DNA of 64,000 nt from Paracoccaceae bacterium (GCA_014872815.1 WKFK01000012.1:124001-188000), one strand, 5' to 3'; numbered from the stretch's first letter, positions 1-10,205 are shown. Numbers and translations are program-made. The notes: a model not told the origin generated them from the sequence alone.

Positions 1-635
1 GCCTCACCAACAGGCACAAGATAGTCACCCGGATAGGTGCCATCCTCAAACGCCACATCTTGGCCATGCGCCTCCAGATACCGCAGGTAAACGGAACGCG
101 CCAATACATCGACCTGCCCGCCGCCATCGTTGATGTAATACTCGCGCGTCACATCAAAGCCGACAAAATCCAACAGAGAGGCCAGCGCATCGCCAAACAC
201 GGCCCCACGGGTATGCCCGACGTGTAGCGGCCCGGTTGGGTTGGCGGAGACATACTCCACGTTCACTTTCTTACCCGCCCCCATGGTGGAGCGGCCAAAA
301 TCGGTGCCTTGCTCAAGCGCCGCTTTCACAACGCCCTGCCACAGACCAGCAGACAGACGCAGGTTCAAGAACCCAGGGCCTGCCACCTCGGCCACTTCAA
401 CACGCGGGTCTTCCGCCAGCTTCCCGGCCAGCACGTCAGCAATGTCGCGCGGCTTCATTTTGGCTGGCTTGGCCAGCACCATGGCGGCGTTGGTTGCCAT
501 ATCGCCATGCAACGCGTCGCGCGGCGGCTCGACCGCCACGTTTTTGAAGTCCAGCCCCTCAGGCAGCGCGCCCTCGGCTTGCATCGCGTTTAGCGCGTCG
601 ATCACGGCAACGCGGATCTCGGAAAACAGGTTCAT
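1..635 (-). CDS. argS: arginyl-tRNA synthetase, N-terminal part (cut by window edge)
   Basis: Class I aminoacyl-tRNA synthetase that charges tRNA-Arg. The reverse strand is open from an ATG at 635 to the window edge, giving about 211 residues that begin [15 protein letters not shown]. The Arg-tRNA synthetase N-terminal domain covers about residues 1-90. It is followed by the block [16 protein letters not shown], whose HVGH at residues 138-141 is the class I HIGH signature. The KMSK motif and the anticodon-binding domain must lie beyond position 1. Next upstream on the same strand is dgt, 76 bp away, so the two may share a transcript. Identification is secure from the motif context; only the C-terminal part is unseen. 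Confidence 0.95.
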   Translation of the reverse strand, partial: MNLFSEIRVAVIDALNAMQAEGALPEGLDFKNVAVEPPRDALHGDMATNAAMVLAKPAKMKPRDIADVLAGKLAEDPRVEVAEVAGPGFLNLRLSAGLWQGVVKAALEQGTDFGRSTMGAGKKVNVEYVSANPTGPLHVGHTRGAVFGDALASLLDFVGFDVTREYYINDGGGQVDVLARSVYLRYLEAHGQDVAFEDGTYPGDYLVPVGE

Positions 636-711
636 CAGACCGTCCTATCAATGTGTCTTTGGTCTTTTTCGGATTTGGCGTGGTTTATCACCCCAATCCG
701 TCACGTCAACG

Positions 712-1851
712 TCACTTGCCCAGAAGCTGCGCATGTTGTTGCAGCGCATAGCGGTCCGTCATGCCGGAAATATAGTCTGACACCATGCGTGCGACAGCCG
801 TCTCGTTTTGACATTTCGCCAAATCCGCATGCCATCTCTCCGGCAACAGATTGGGCTTACTCAAATAAAGCGGGAATAGCTCTTCCACCACAATCGTCAC
901 TTCCTTGCGCATTTTCACCACACTGGGTGCGCGATACATGCGCGAAAACAGGAACTTGCGAATTTCCTTGAGGTCTTCCCAAAGCGCCGTAGAAAACTGC
1001 ACCACCGGACGCCCGCAAGCGCGTAACTCCTCCACGGACTGCGCCCCCACTTCGGCCAAGGCTGCACGGGAGGTGTCGATCACATCCCCAACCATAACGC
1101 CAAACACCCGTCGCAGCGCTTCATGCCGCCGCCGGATGCTTTCCAAGCCCGGATACTGTCGATCCACCTCGACAAAAGCATCGCCCACAATCGGCAGCGC
1201 GCAAATTTCTTCCTCGGTAAACAGCCCAGCGCGCAGCCCGTCATGTAGATCGTGGTTATTATACGCCACATCATCCGCCAAAGCGGCCACCTGCGCTTCG
1301 GCACTGGCATGGGTGTGCAGCTCCAAATCATGCACTGCGTTATAATCCGCCAAAGCATAAGGCAGCTCGCCAGTCACCGGCCCGTTGTGCTTGGCAATCC
1401 CTTCCAAGGTTTCCCAGGTCAGGTTCAGCCCGTCAAAACCCGCGTAGTGCCGCTCAAGCGAGGTTACAATCCGCACCGCTTGCGCATTGTGGTCAAAACC
1501 GCCATAGGGTGCCATCAACTCATGCAACGCATCTTCGCCTGTGTGCCCAAACGGCGTGTGCCCCAAATCATGCGCCAGCGCGATCGCCTCGGTGATTTCC
1601 TGATTGAGCCCCAACGCCCCCGCAATTGTCCGCGCCACCTGCGCCACTTCAATTGAATGCGTCAATCGGGTGCGGAAATAATCGCCCTCATGTTCCACAA
1701 AGACCTGCGTCTTGTGTTTGAGCCGCCGAAACGCGCTCGCATGAATGATCCGGTCCCGATCCCGTTGAAAACACGACCGGAAGCTGCTCTCCTCCTCCGG
1801 AAAGCGCCGTCCCTTGGCGCGCGCCGGATCTGAGGCATAGGGCACCTGCAT
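712..1851 (-). CDS. dgt: dGTP triphosphohydrolase-like protein (HD domain)
   Basis: Deoxyguanosinetriphosphate triphosphohydrolase-like protein of 379 residues. Members cut dNTPs to deoxynucleoside plus triphosphate and help control dNTP pools. The HD metal site is visible: His65 in RTRLTHSIEV and His94-Asp95 in LAHDLGHTPFGH. The N-terminal RRLKHKTQVF block is typical of the type 2 (about 380-residue) subfamily of alphaproteobacteria, which is shorter than the roughly 500-residue E. coli enzyme. It is divergent from erpA with 93 bp between the start codons and lies just upstream of argS on the same strand. The family is certain; the exact substrate is inferred. Confidence 0.93.
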   Translation of the reverse strand: MQVPYASDPARAKGRRFPEEESSFRSCFQRDRDRIIHASAFRRLKHKTQVFVEHEGDYFRTRLTHSIEVAQVARTIAGALGLNQEITEAIALAHDLGHTPFGHTGEDALHELMAPYGGFDHNAQAVRIVTSLERHYAGFDGLNLTWETLEGIAKHNGPVTGELPYALADYNAVHDLELHTHASAEAQVAALADDVAYNNHDLHDGLRAGLFTEEEICALPIVGDAFVEVDRQYPGLESIRRRHEALRRVFGVMVGDVIDTSRAALAEVGAQSVEELRACGRPVVQFSTALWEDLKEIRKFLFSRMYRAPSVVKMRKEVTIVVEELFPLYLSKPNLLPERWHADLAKCQNETAVARMVSDYISGMTDRYALQQHAQLLGK

Positions 1852-1862
1852 GAGCGTGGTCC

Positions 1863-1891
1863 TTGTAGCCTGTCCTTGCCTTTTCTATATT
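1863..1891 (+). promoter_or_regulatory. candidate sigma70 promoter for erpA
   Basis: TTGTAG at 1863-1868 and TATATT at 1886-1891 are separated by 17 bp, which would start transcription near 1898 and leave a leader of about 47 nt before erpA. An imperfect inverted repeat, CCTGTCCTTGC (1869-1879) and GCAAGGAACAGG (1905-1916), brackets the -10 and the start point and could be an operator. No known iron regulator motif is matched. Confidence 0.4.
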
Positions 1892-1944
1892 GGAGTCCGA
1901 GCCCGCAAGGAACAGGGCAAATCGTGCGAATAGGACAAAAAATC

Positions 1945-2268
1945 ATGCAGTTGCCGCCAAAAGTGACCGAAAGAGCCTTCGAACGACTGGCAGAGATTGG
2001 TGCCGCCGATCAAGGACAGGCGTTGCGCGTGGCTGTCGAAGGCGGCGGGTGCTCCGGCTTTCAGTACGAAATCAAACTCGACACCCAAAAAGACGACGAT
2101 CTTGTGCTCGAAGGCGGTGGCGAAAAAGTCCTGGTGGACAGCATCTCTCTCCCCTTCTTGGCCGACGCCGTGATTGACTTCACGGAAGAGCTGATTGGTG
2201 CGCGTTTTGTGATCAACAACCCCAACGCGACAAGCTCCTGTGGCTGCGGTACCAGCTTCTCCATGTAA
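1945..2268 (+). CDS. erpA: A-type iron-sulfur carrier protein (ErpA/IscA family)
   Basis: Small (107 aa) A-type carrier that accepts Fe-S clusters from the SUF or ISC scaffold and inserts them into apoproteins. The three family cysteines are present: one in EGGGCSGFQYE and two in the C-terminal SSCGCG block. The start at 1945 (MQLPPKVTERAF) is chosen because AGGAC stands 9 nt upstream and because the conserved fold begins there. The frame is open further upstream to an earlier ATG at 1876, but that extension looks non-coding. A candidate promoter lies in the dgt-erpA intergenic space. Assignment to ErpA rather than a generic IscA rests on its standing outside any suf or isc operon and on the gene neighbourhood. 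Confidence 0.88.
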   Translation: MQLPPKVTERAFERLAEIGAADQGQALRVAVEGGGCSGFQYEIKLDTQKDDDLVLEGGGEKVLVDSISLPFLADAVIDFTEELIGARFVINNPNATSSCGCGTSFSM

Positions 2269-2306
2269 GCGCAGCGCGTTTCCCCCCTTGCTGTTCCCCA
2301 CTCAGG

Positions 2307-2328
2307 CTGGATAGATACCCCTATCCAG
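2307..2328. repeat. 8-bp inverted repeat between erpA and xth
   Basis: CTGGATAG (2307-2314) and CTATCCAG (2321-2328) form a perfect hairpin with a 6-nt loop. CTCA (2301-2304) and TGAG (2332-2335) could extend it across small internal loops. No T-tract follows, so it is either a weak or Rho-type terminator for erpA or a structure in the xth leader. Confidence 0.5.
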
Positions 2329-2346
2329 CAGTGAGGAGCGCGCCAA

Positions 2347-3126
2347 ATGAAAATCGCCACATTCAACATCAACGGCATCAAAGCGCGCATTGAGACCCTG
2401 CCCCGCTGGCTGGACGAAGCGAAGCCCGATGTCGTGCTGTTGCAAGAGATCAAATCTGTGGACGAAGCCTTCCCGCGTGAAATCTTCGAGGACCGCGGCT
2501 ATCAGGTCGAAACCCACGGCATGAAAAGCTTCAACGGCGTGGCGATCCTGTCCAAACTGCCACTCGAGGACGTGATCCGCGGCCTGCCCGGCGACGACAG
2601 CGATGAACAGGCCCGCTACATCGAAGCCACCGTTATGGGCGATACGCCGGTACGGGTATGCGGCCTCTACCTGCCTAACGGCAACCCGTGTCCGGGCCCC
2701 AAGTACGATTACAAACTCGCGTGGATGGAGCGGCTCCATGCCCGCGCTCAAGACCTCATGGCGGCAGAAGAACCATTCTTGATGGCCGGTGACTACAACA
2801 TCATCCCGCAGGATGAAGACGCGGCCAAACCCGAAGACTGGCAAGAGGATGCCTTGGCCCGCCCTGAAAGCCGCGCCGCGTACCGTCGTCTGCTAAACCT
2901 CGGCTTCACTGAGGCCTTCCGCGCCCGCAACCAGATGCCCGGAATGTATTCTTTCTGGGACTACCAAGCCGGCGCATGGAACCGCAACAACGGCATCCGC
3001 ATCGACCACTTCCTTCTATCCCCGCAATGCGCAGACCTTTTGCAAGACTGCCAGATCGACAAAGAAGAGCGCGGCCGGTCCAAACCATCAGATCACGTGC
3101 CTGTCTGGGTAGACCTGGCCGCCTAA
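2347..3126 (+). CDS. xth: exodeoxyribonuclease III
   Basis: Mg-dependent 3'-5' exonuclease and AP endonuclease of base excision repair, 259 aa. The endonuclease/exonuclease/phosphatase fold is marked by MKIATFNINGIKAR at the start, the metal-binding Glu in VVLLQEIKS (about residue 37), the catalytic GDYNIIP block (about 147-153) and the C-terminal RIDHFLLS and SDHVPVW with the catalytic Asp-His pair. GAGGAG lies about 6 nt before the ATG. Length is normal for the family. The gene follows erpA in the same direction after 78 bp containing a hairpin. Confidence 0.95.
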   Translation: MKIATFNINGIKARIETLPRWLDEAKPDVVLLQEIKSVDEAFPREIFEDRGYQVETHGMKSFNGVAILSKLPLEDVIRGLPGDDSDEQARYIEATVMGDTPVRVCGLYLPNGNPCPGPKYDYKLAWMERLHARAQDLMAAEEPFLMAGDYNIIPQDEDAAKPEDWQEDALARPESRAAYRRLLNLGFTEAFRARNQMPGMYSFWDYQAGAWNRNNGIRIDHFLLSPQCADLLQDCQIDKEERGRSKPSDHVPVWVDLAA

Positions 3127-3179
3127 GACCATGCCAGTATTGCTGTGGTGGCTTTCGACGAAAACCACCATAGTCACAC

Positions 3180-3857
3180 TCACTCCTCTGCGGCGCTCTC
3201 CGCCAAGCTTTGCACATATGGGCCAAGCACCGGCACAATCTGGGCCACGCCCTGCACATTTGGATGGATGCCATCCGCTTGCATCAGCGCGCGCAACTGC
3301 TCCGCTGGCAAATCCCGAATGGCCTCAAAAAAGTCCGGCACCAGCGCCACATCATACTGCGCCGCCAACTCGCCATACATCCCATCAAACGCTTGTTTGT
3401 AGTCCGCGCCAAAATTCATCGGCGCTTCCACCCCAATCAACAGCACATCCACATCCGCCGCCTGACCAGCCTCGATGATCCCGGCCAAATTGGCCTTGCT
3501 CACCGCCGGATCAATCCCACGCAGCGCATCATTGCCTCCCAGGGCGACTATCATAGCGTCCACACCCGGTCCCAAGGTCCAGCCAACGCGTGACAGCCCG
3601 CCCTGCGTCGTATCGCCAGACACTCCGGCGTTCTGTAAAATCACATCCAGCCCCTGCGCCTGCAACCAGCTTTCCAGCTGCGGCACAAAGCCTTCTCCCT
3701 GTGGCACACCATAGCCATGGGTCAGGCTGTCACCCAAGGCCGCGATCACCACCGGCTCCGCCAAAGCTGACCAAGCCGTTACCGGAACTACTAAAATGCT
3801 CAGCGCCAGCGCCTTGCCCCGGCGCGAGAGCGCCCCATATAGGGTGGAAACAGTCAT
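3180..3857 (-). CDS. periplasmic arylesterase / TesA-type SGNH hydrolase
   Basis: 225-residue secreted GDSL (SGNH) hydrolase. An N-terminal signal sequence runs to about residue 34 (hydrophobic ALALSILVVPVTAWSALA). The mature protein shows block I ALGDSLTHGYG with the nucleophile Ser, block III GGNDALRG and block V DGIHPNVQG with the catalytic Asp and His. It cleaves esters or thioesters in the periplasm; the natural substrate is unknown. The ATG at 3857 is preferred to an in-frame TTG just before it. It is divergent from the ABC exporter genes, with 18 bp between start codons, which repeats the tesA-ybbA-ybbP layout of E. coli and suggests a shared function. Confidence 0.88.
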   Translation of the reverse strand: MTVSTLYGALSRRGKALALSILVVPVTAWSALAEPVVIAALGDSLTHGYGVPQGEGFVPQLESWLQAQGLDVILQNAGVSGDTTQGGLSRVGWTLGPGVDAMIVALGGNDALRGIDPAVSKANLAGIIEAGQAADVDVLLIGVEAPMNFGADYKQAFDGMYGELAAQYDVALVPDFFEAIRDLPAEQLRALMQADGIHPNVQGVAQIVPVLGPYVQSLAESAAEE

Positions 3858-3875
3858 CAACAGGCGGCCTCTTTC

Positions 3876-4571
3876 ATGTCATCCATTCTCTCCCTTCAAG
3901 ATGCGGTTTTGGCGCTGGATAGCAATGCCGGACGCATAGAAATCTTGCATGGCATCTCTCTAGATGTGCAAGCGGGAGAAACTTTGGCGCTGGTTGGGCC
4001 CTCTGGGTCAGGCAAATCCTCGCTGCTGATGCTAATGGGCGGATTGGAACGCGCCACCTCTGGCACAATCACGGCGCTAGATCATGACCTCTCCGCCATG
4101 GACGAAGATGCGCTGGCCCGTTTCCGCCGAGAAAACATGGGAGTGGTGTTCCAAAACTTCCACCTGATCCCAACCATGACCGCGCTGGAGAATGTTGCCA
4201 CCCCATTGGAGCTCGCGGGGCGCAAAGACGCCATAGAACGGGCCAAGGCGGAACTCGAAGCTGTCGGCCTTGCCCATCGCGCCGATCACTACCCCTCCCA
4301 AATGTCCGGTGGTGAACAACAACGCGTCGCCCTCGCCCGCGCCTGCGCCCCTTCGCCCCGCCTTCTGCTGGCCGACGAACCCACAGGCAACCTTGATCAA
4401 TCGACCGGCGAAACCATCATGGACCTGCTGTTTGATCTGCATGCCAAACGCGACACCACGCTGGTGCTTGTGACACACTCCAACGCGCTTGCCGAGCGCT
4501 GCGAGCGAGTCGTGCGCCTGCGTGACGGCCGGATCGACGCCCCTCTGGCGGCGGTTGAGGCCTCCGCATGA
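3876..4571 (+). CDS. ABC transporter ATP-binding protein (YbbA/LolD-type)
   Basis: 231-aa ATPase of a MacB/LolD-type transporter. Visible motifs are Walker [11 protein letters not shown]-loop VVFQNFHL, signature [14 protein letters not shown], Walker [14 protein letters not shown] and H-loop LVLVTHS. The TGNLD after Walker B is typical of the LolD/MacB group, which pairs with FtsX-like permeases and acts by mechanotransmission instead of classical import. The stop overlaps the start of the permease by 4 nt (ATGA), so the two are translationally coupled. Linkage to the divergent esterase suggests a YbbA-type role; the substrate is not known. Confidence 0.92.
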   Translation: MSSILSLQDAVLALDSNAGRIEILHGISLDVQAGETLALVGPSGSGKSSLLMLMGGLERATSGTITALDHDLSAMDEDALARFRRENMGVVFQNFHLIPTMTALENVATPLELAGRKDAIERAKAELEAVGLAHRADHYPSQMSGGEQQRVALARACAPSPRLLLADEPTGNLDQSTGETIMDLLFDLHAKRDTTLVLVTHSNALAERCERVVRLRDGRIDAPLAAVEASA

Positions 4572-7093
4572 GCCTCGCTGCTGCGACGCGCATCGCCCGC
4601 CGTGAAATCCGCGGCGGCCTGCGCGGCTTCACCGTCTTCCTCGCCTGCTTGATCCTCGGCGTCGCCACCATTGCCGCCATCGGTTCTGTGCGCAGTGCCA
4701 TCCAAACCGGCCTTGCCGCAGAAGGTGCGACTCTGCTGGGCGGCGATGCCGAAATGAGCTTCACCTACCGCCGCGCCACCGATGCAGAACTGGCGTGGAT
4801 GGCAGACAACGCTGAGACCACTTCCGAAATCATCGACTTCCGCTCAATGGTCGTAGTTCCTCGCACGGACGACACCGAACGCGCCTTGGCACAAGTAAAA
4901 TCCGTGGATGACGCCTATCCACTTGTCGGCAACGTTGACATCACACCTGAAATTCCATGGCAAGACGCCTTGAAAGGCTCAGACACCCTCCCCGGCGCGG
5001 TCCTACACGGCCTGTTGGCCGACCGCCTGTCGCTTAAAATTGGCGACACCTTCCAACTCGGCACCCAAGAATTCGTCCTAACCGCACGCCTTGATCGAGA
5101 ACCTGACACCGCTGGCGGCTTCAACTTCGCCCCCCGCGCTTTTGTCCGCACCGAAGACCTAACGAACAGCGGTCTCCTCGCCGCCGGCACGCTCTTCACC
5201 AGCCACTACCGCCTCGACCTGCCACCAAACCCGGATCTAGCCGCTCTCGAAACAGATGCCCGCGCAAAATTCGAAAGCACCGGCCTGCGCTGGCGCGACA
5301 GCCGCAACGGCGCGCCCGGCATCACCCGCTTTGTAGAACGTTTTGGCGCCTTCCTGATCCTCGTTGGGCTTGCAGGCCTCGCCGTTGGCGGCATTGGTAT
5401 CTCCACCGCCATCCGCGCCTACCTGTCCCGCAAAACCGAAACCATCGCCACCCTGCGCAGCCTAGGCGCAGAGCGTCGCGTGATCTTCCTCAGCTACTTC
5501 CTCCAAATTGGTTTTGTGTCTTTGCTCGGCATTTCCCTCGGCCTCGCCCTCGGCGCGCTTTTGCCAATCCTGTTAGGTCCGCTGATCGAAGCCGTCCTGC
5601 CCTTCCCGGCCAACTTCAGCCTCTACCCTGTCCCTCTGATCGAAGCCGCACTCTACGGTGCCCTCGCCGCCGCAATCTTCACCCTCTGGCCGTTGGCAAA
5701 AGTCGAAAACGTCCGCCCCAGCGCGCTGTTCCGCGATCAACTGGGCGAAAACCGTTACCTTCCCGCCGCACGCTACATCCTCGCCGTTGGACTGCTGATC
5801 GCGCTCCTGCTGGGTCTCGCCAGCTGGCTGTCCGGCTCCTCACGCCTCACGCTTTGGTTCGCCGCAGGTGTCATGGTCGCCATGATCGCACTGTCCTTTG
5901 CGGCCACCGGCCTGCGCGCGCTTCTGCGCCGCCTGGCCACCCGCCTGCGCAGCCGCCCCGAACTCCGCTGGGCCGTGCAATCACTGGGTCGCGCCGGGGA
6001 TGCCACCACGCCCGTGGTCTTGTCCCTCGGTCTTGGTCTCAGCGTGTTGGCCACTGTCGGACAAGTCGACGGCAACCTGCGCAACGCCATTGCCCGTGAC
6101 CTACCTGACGTCGCACCATCCTTCTTTTTTGTAGACATCCAGCGCGACCAAATGCCGGACCTTCAGGCAGACTGGGACGCCACCCCAACCATCCACAATG
6201 TCGAAACCGCCCCCATGCTGCGTGGTGTGATCACCCGCATCAACGACCAGCCCGCCAAAGAGGTCGCGGGTGATCACTGGGTGGTCCGCGGCGACCGCGG
6301 CGTGACCTACGCCGGAGCCATGCCACCGGACACCAAACTCACCGCCGGTACCTGGTGGGACCCGGACTACACAGGCGAACCCCAGGTTAGTTTTGCCGAA
6401 GAGGAAGCCCTCGAGATGGGCCTCAATCTGGGCGACACACTGACCATCAACATCCTGGGCCGCGACATCACTGGCACGGTCACCAGCTTCCGCGAGGTGG
6501 ATTTCTCTTCCGCAGGCATGGGCTTTGTGATCGTGATGAACGAGGCCGCACTGGCCGGGGCCCCGCACAGCTTCATCGCCACGGTCTATGCCGATGCCGA
6601 AAGCGAAGCGACCCTGCTCAAGGATGTCTCCGAGCAATACCCTAATGTGACCGCCATCCACGTGCGCGACGCCGCCCAGCAGGTTTCAAGCCTTGTCGCG
6701 CAGCTCGCCAATGCCACCACTTACGGCGCATCGACCATTCTGCTCACCGGCTTGTTGGTGATCTTTGGTGCCGCCGCCGCGGGACAAGCCGCCCGCACCT
6801 ATGAGGCCGCGATCCTGAAAACCCTCGGCGCCACCCGCGCACAAGTGCTGCGCAGCTTTGCTTGGCGCGCCGCACTGCTCGGGGCAGCGGCTGGCACGGT
6901 TGCACTTGCCGTCGGCCTTACCGGCGGCTGGGCGGTGATGACCTTTGTCATGGAAAGCGATTTCTATGTCATCTGGCCGAACGCCCTTCTGATCTTATCC
7001 GCAGGCATCCTGGCCAATCTCCTAGCAGGCATGGTCTTCGCCCTGCCCTCACTCGCCAATCGCCCCGCGCAAATCCTGCGCGCCCGCGACTAA
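4568..7093 (+). CDS. FtsX-like ABC transporter permease (YbbP-type)
   Basis: 841-residue integral membrane protein, the partner of the ATPase before it. One N-terminal membrane helix (about residues 17-40) is followed by a large periplasmic domain. FtsX-like helices follow around residues 260-480 (for example LILVGLAGLAVGGIGIS), then a second periplasmic domain and a final three-helix block near 720-830 ending in LAGMVFALPSLANRPAQIL. Two FtsX modules in one chain and the length match E. coli YbbP (about 800 aa). It overlaps the ATPase gene by 4 nt. A terminator follows at 7110. The transported substrate is not evident. Confidence 0.9.
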   Translation: MSLAAATRIARREIRGGLRGFTVFLACLILGVATIAAIGSVRSAIQTGLAAEGATLLGGDAEMSFTYRRATDAELAWMADNAETTSEIIDFRSMVVVPRTDDTERALAQVKSVDDAYPLVGNVDITPEIPWQDALKGSDTLPGAVLHGLLADRLSLKIGDTFQLGTQEFVLTARLDREPDTAGGFNFAPRAFVRTEDLTNSGLLAAGTLFTSHYRLDLPPNPDLAALETDARAKFESTGLRWRDSRNGAPGITRFVERFGAFLILVGLAGLAVGGIGISTAIRAYLSRKTETIATLRSLGAERRVIFLSYFLQIGFVSLLGISLGLALGALLPILLGPLIEAVLPFPANFSLYPVPLIEAALYGALAAAIFTLWPLAKVENVRPSALFRDQLGENRYLPAARYILAVGLLIALLLGLASWLSGSSRLTLWFAAGVMVAMIALSFAATGLRALLRRLATRLRSRPELRWAVQSLGRAGDATTPVVLSLGLGLSVLATVGQVDGNLRNAIARDLPDVAPSFFFVDIQRDQMPDLQADWDATPTIHNVETAPMLRGVITRINDQPAKEVAGDHWVVRGDRGVTYAGAMPPDTKLTAGTWWDPDYTGEPQVSFAEEEALEMGLNLGDTLTINILGRDITGTVTSFREVDFSSAGMGFVIVMNEAALAGAPHSFIATVYADAESEATLLKDVSEQYPNVTAIHVRDAAQQVSSLVAQLANATTYGASTILLTGLLVIFGAAAAGQAARTYEAAILKTLGATRAQVLRSFAWRAALLGAAAGTVALAVGLTGGWAVMTFVMESDFYVIWPNALLILSAGILANLLAGMVFALPSLANRPAQILRARD

Positions 7094-7109
7094 CCCACTA
7101 AACAGAAAA

Positions 7110-7129
7110 AGCCGGGCGCAAACCCGGCT
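7110..7129. terminator. bidirectional intrinsic terminator between permease and gcvP
   Basis: AGCCGGG (7110-7116) and CCCGGCT (7123-7129) form a 7-bp stem with a 6-nt loop. Read on the minus strand the hairpin is followed by TTTTT, so it should stop gcvP transcription. On the plus strand the trailing sequence is only CCTTCTC, a weaker signal for the permease operon. Confidence 0.75.
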
Positions 7130-7138
7130 CCTTCTCAG

Positions 7139-7193
7139 TCTCCAAATATCCCGGGGGTGCGCTTGCCCTGGCAAGCGAGGGGGCTGGCCCCCT
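7139..7193. repeat. intergenic repeat element, copy A
   Basis: The core CCAAATATCCCGGGGG is followed by two short hairpins, CGCTTGCC/GGCAAGCG and GAGGGGGC/GCCCCCTC. A second element with the same layout stands at 24586-24638. It lies between convergent genes next to the terminator. Confidence 0.45.
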
Positions 7194-7210
7194 CACCCGA
7201 TCCGTCGGAT

Positions 7211-10060
7211 TTATTCCGCCGCTTCGGCGTAGTCGTCCATCGGCGGACAAATGCAAACCAAATTGCGGTCGCCATAGGCGTTGTCCACACGGTTCACCGG
7301 CGGCCAGTACTTATCTACGCGGAACGCACCCGGAGGGAAGCAGCCCTGCTCACGAGAGTAAGGACGATCCCAGTCTTTCACCAGATCTTCCATCGTGTGC
7401 GGCGCGTGTTTCAGCGGGTTGTTCTCCGCGTCAATCCGGCCTTCTTCGATGTCGCGAATTTCTTCGCGAATGGACAGCATCGCATCACAGAAGCGATCCA
7501 GCTCCGCTTTGTTCTCAGACTCGGTGGGCTCAATCATCAACGTGCCTGCAACTGGCCAGCTCATGGTTGGCGCGTGGAAACCACTGTCGATCAGACGCTT
7601 GGCAATGTCATCCACGGTCACCCCAGCACTGTCCGCAAACGGACGGGTGTCGATGATGCACTCATGCGCCACGCGGCCGGTTGGGCCTTTGTAGAGCACG
7701 TCGTACGCCCCTTCCAAACGCTTGGCAACGTAGTTGCCGTTCAGGATCGCAACGCGGGTGGCCTGGGTGAGACCTTCGCCGCCCATCATCAACACATAGG
7801 CCCAGCTGATGGGCAAGATCGAAGGCGAACCAAACGGCGCCGCGGAAACCGGCCCTTCAACGCCGCCCGCTTCCGGGTGACCCGGCAGATGCGGTGCCAA
7901 ATGTGCCTTCACGCCAATCGGACCCATGCCGGGGCCACCACCGCCGTGTGGAATGCAGAAGGTTTTGTGCAGGTTCAGGTGACTCACGTCACCGCCCACA
8001 TCGCCTGGCTTAGACAGACCCACCATCGCGTTCAGGTTCGCGCCGTCGATGTAGACTTGTCCGCCAAAGCTGTGCGTGATCTCACAAACTTCATGCACCG
8101 TGTCTTCAAACACACCATGGGTCGACGGATAGGTGATCATACAGCCGGCAAGGTTCTCGGCGTGTTTCTCGGCTTTGGCGCGGAAGTCTTCCACGTCAAT
8201 ATCGCCATTTTCAGCAGATTTCACCGCCACAACTTTCCAGCCCACCATCTGAGCGGAGGCCGGGTTGGTACCATGGGCGCTCATCGGAATGAGACACACG
8301 TTACGGTGCCCTTCGCCACGGGACCGGTGGTAGGCCGCAATGGTCAACAGACCGGCATACTCACCCTGCGCACCGGAGTTCGGTTGCATGGAAATCGCAT
8401 CATACCCGGTGATCTGACACAGCTTGTCGTTCAGATCGTTGATCATCTGCGTATAGCCTTCGACCTGATCTTTCGGCGCAAACGGATGCAGATTGGAGAA
8501 CTCCGGCCAGCTCACCGGCATCATCTCCACGGCGGCGTTGAGCTTCATGGTGCAAGAGCCCAGCGGTATCATGGCACGATCCAGCGCCAGATCGCGATCT
8601 GCCAGACGACGCATGTAACGCATCATCTCGGTCTCAGCCCGGTTCATGTGGAAGATCGGGTGATCCAGATAGCCGGTTTCCCGCAGCAGTTTTTCCGGCA
8701 GGCGGTACTCTGGTTCAAAGTCATTGTCGTCCTGCACAATGCCAAACGCACGCCAAACTGCTTCGATGGTCTGAGGGCGGGTGGTTTCGTCCACTGAAAT
8801 ACCCACTTTGGTTTTGCCAACCTTGCGCAGGTTGATACCCTCTTGAACCGCGTGCTGAAGCACACCGCGCTGCAACAGGCCAACATCGACCGTGATGGTG
8901 TCAAAGAACACACCCGGCTCAACAGTAAAGCCCGCCGCTTCCAGACCCTTTGCCAGGCGCGCCGCTTTACGGTGCACACGTTGCGCAATCGCCTTCAGGC
9001 CCTCTGGGCCATGGAACACCGCATACATCGACGCCATAACCGCCAACAGCGCCTGCGCCGTGCAAACGTTGGAATTCGCTTTTTCGCGACGAATGTGCTG
9101 TTCACGTGTCTGCAGCGACAGGCGATAGGCGCGGTTGCCCTGCGCGTCGATGGACACACCAATGATGCGGCCCGGCATGGAGCGCTTATAGGCGTCTTTA
9201 CAGCTCATGTAGGCAGCGTGTGGACCACCGTAACCAACGGGCACACCAAAGCGCTGCGTGCTACCAACGGCAATATCCGCGCCCATCGCGCCTGGCTCTT
9301 TCAGCAAAGTCAGCGCCAGTGGATCAGCGGCAACGACACCAATCGCCTTGTTGGCATGCAACGCTTCGATCTCGGCAGTGAAGTCCCGAACCTGTCCGTG
9401 GGTGCCAGGGTACTGGAAGATCGCACCGAAGACTTTGTCCGCTTCCAGATCATCAGGATTGCCCACGATCACTTCAATGCCCAGCGGCGCGGCGCGGGTC
9501 TGCATCACCGCAATGTTCTGCGGGTGACAGTTTTCGTCCACGAAAAAGGCTTTGACTTTGGATTTGGACACACGCTGCGCCATCGTCATAGCTTCGGCAC
9601 AGGCGGTGGATTCATCCAGCAGAGAAGCGTTTGCCACGTCCAGACCGGTCAGATCGGTGATCATAGTCTGGTAGTTGAGCAGCGCTTCCAAACGGCCCTG
9701 AGAAATCTCAGGCTGATATGGGGTGTAGGCCGTATACCACGCTGGATTTTCCAGAATGTTGCGTTGGATCACAGGCGGCGTCACCGTACCGTGGTAGCCT
9801 TGACCGATCAGGCTGGTCAGTACCTTGTTCTTCTCAGCAATTTCGCGCATGTGGCGCAACACCTTGCGCTCAGACATCGGACGACCGGTGTCCAGAGGCT
9901 CTTTTTGGCGGATGCTCTTGGGCATCGTATCATCGATCAATGCCTCAAGGCTGTCGGCCCCAATCACCTCAAGCATCGCGTCCATCTCCTCGGGAGACGG
10001 GCCAATGTGGCGGCGGTTGGCAAAATCGTAGGGTAGATAGTCGGTGGGCTTGAAGGTCAT
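7211..10060 (-). CDS. gcvP: glycine dehydrogenase (decarboxylating), P protein
   Basis: PLP-dependent P protein of the glycine cleavage system. It decarboxylates glycine and passes the aminomethyl group to lipoylated GcvH. The chain of 949 aa is the fused (single-chain) form. The N-terminal half starts [20 protein letters not shown]; the PLP-binding lysine lies in [19 protein letters not shown] in the C-terminal half. The start at 10060 is chosen because GAGGAG is placed 6 nt before it; an ATG two codons upstream would leave no spacer, and a longer frame to 10126 looks spurious. It is the last gene of gcvT-gcvH-gcvP, 145 bp after gcvH, and is closed by the terminator at 7110. Confidence 0.96.
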   Translation of the reverse strand: MTFKPTDYLPYDFANRRHIGPSPEEMDAMLEVIGADSLEALIDDTMPKSIRQKEPLDTGRPMSERKVLRHMREIAEKNKVLTSLIGQGYHGTVTPPVIQRNILENPAWYTAYTPYQPEISQGRLEALLNYQTMITDLTGLDVANASLLDESTACAEAMTMAQRVSKSKVKAFFVDENCHPQNIAVMQTRAAPLGIEVIVGNPDDLEADKVFGAIFQYPGTHGQVRDFTAEIEALHANKAIGVVAADPLALTLLKEPGAMGADIAVGSTQRFGVPVGYGGPHAAYMSCKDAYKRSMPGRIIGVSIDAQGNRAYRLSLQTREQHIRREKANSNVCTAQALLAVMASMYAVFHGPEGLKAIAQRVHRKAARLAKGLEAAGFTVEPGVFFDTITVDVGLLQRGVLQHAVQEGINLRKVGKTKVGISVDETTRPQTIEAVWRAFGIVQDDNDFEPEYRLPEKLLRETGYLDHPIFHMNRAETEMMRYMRRLADRDLALDRAMIPLGSCTMKLNAAVEMMPVSWPEFSNLHPFAPKDQVEGYTQMINDLNDKLCQITGYDAISMQPNSGAQGEYAGLLTIAAYHRSRGEGHRNVCLIPMSAHGTNPASAQMVGWKVVAVKSAENGDIDVEDFRAKAEKHAENLAGCMITYPSTHGVFEDTVHEVCEITHSFGGQVYIDGANLNAMVGLSKPGDVGGDVSHLNLHKTFCIPHGGGGPGMGPIGVKAHLAPHLPGHPEAGGVEGPVSAAPFGSPSILPISWAYVLMMGGEGLTQATRVAILNGNYVAKRLEGAYDVLYKGPTGRVAHECIIDTRPFADSAGVTVDDIAKRLIDSGFHAPTMSWPVAGTLMIEPTESENKAELDRFCDAMLSIREEIRDIEEGRIDAENNPLKHAPHTMEDLVKDWDRPYSREQGCFPPGAFRVDKYWPPVNRVDNAYGDRNLVCICPPMDDYAEAAE

Positions 10061-10205
10061 CTTCATCTCCTCAACAATCCGCGGCAACAGGTGCGGCGAA
10101 GAAAAAGTAAGATTGAGGCCCGACACAAAGCCGGACCAACCAGTCTCTTAGAAAGTCACAGACCGCGTATACCGGAAAGATCCGACACACACGCGCAGGT
10201 CACGC

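Noticed and set aside
7157..8797. Open frame of 546 codons on the plus strand opposite gcvP (and further ones at 8843-10036)
   Set aside because: They lie entirely antisense to gcvP, whose protein is full-length and conserved; the text is His/Arg-rich shadow sequence from high-GC codon bias.
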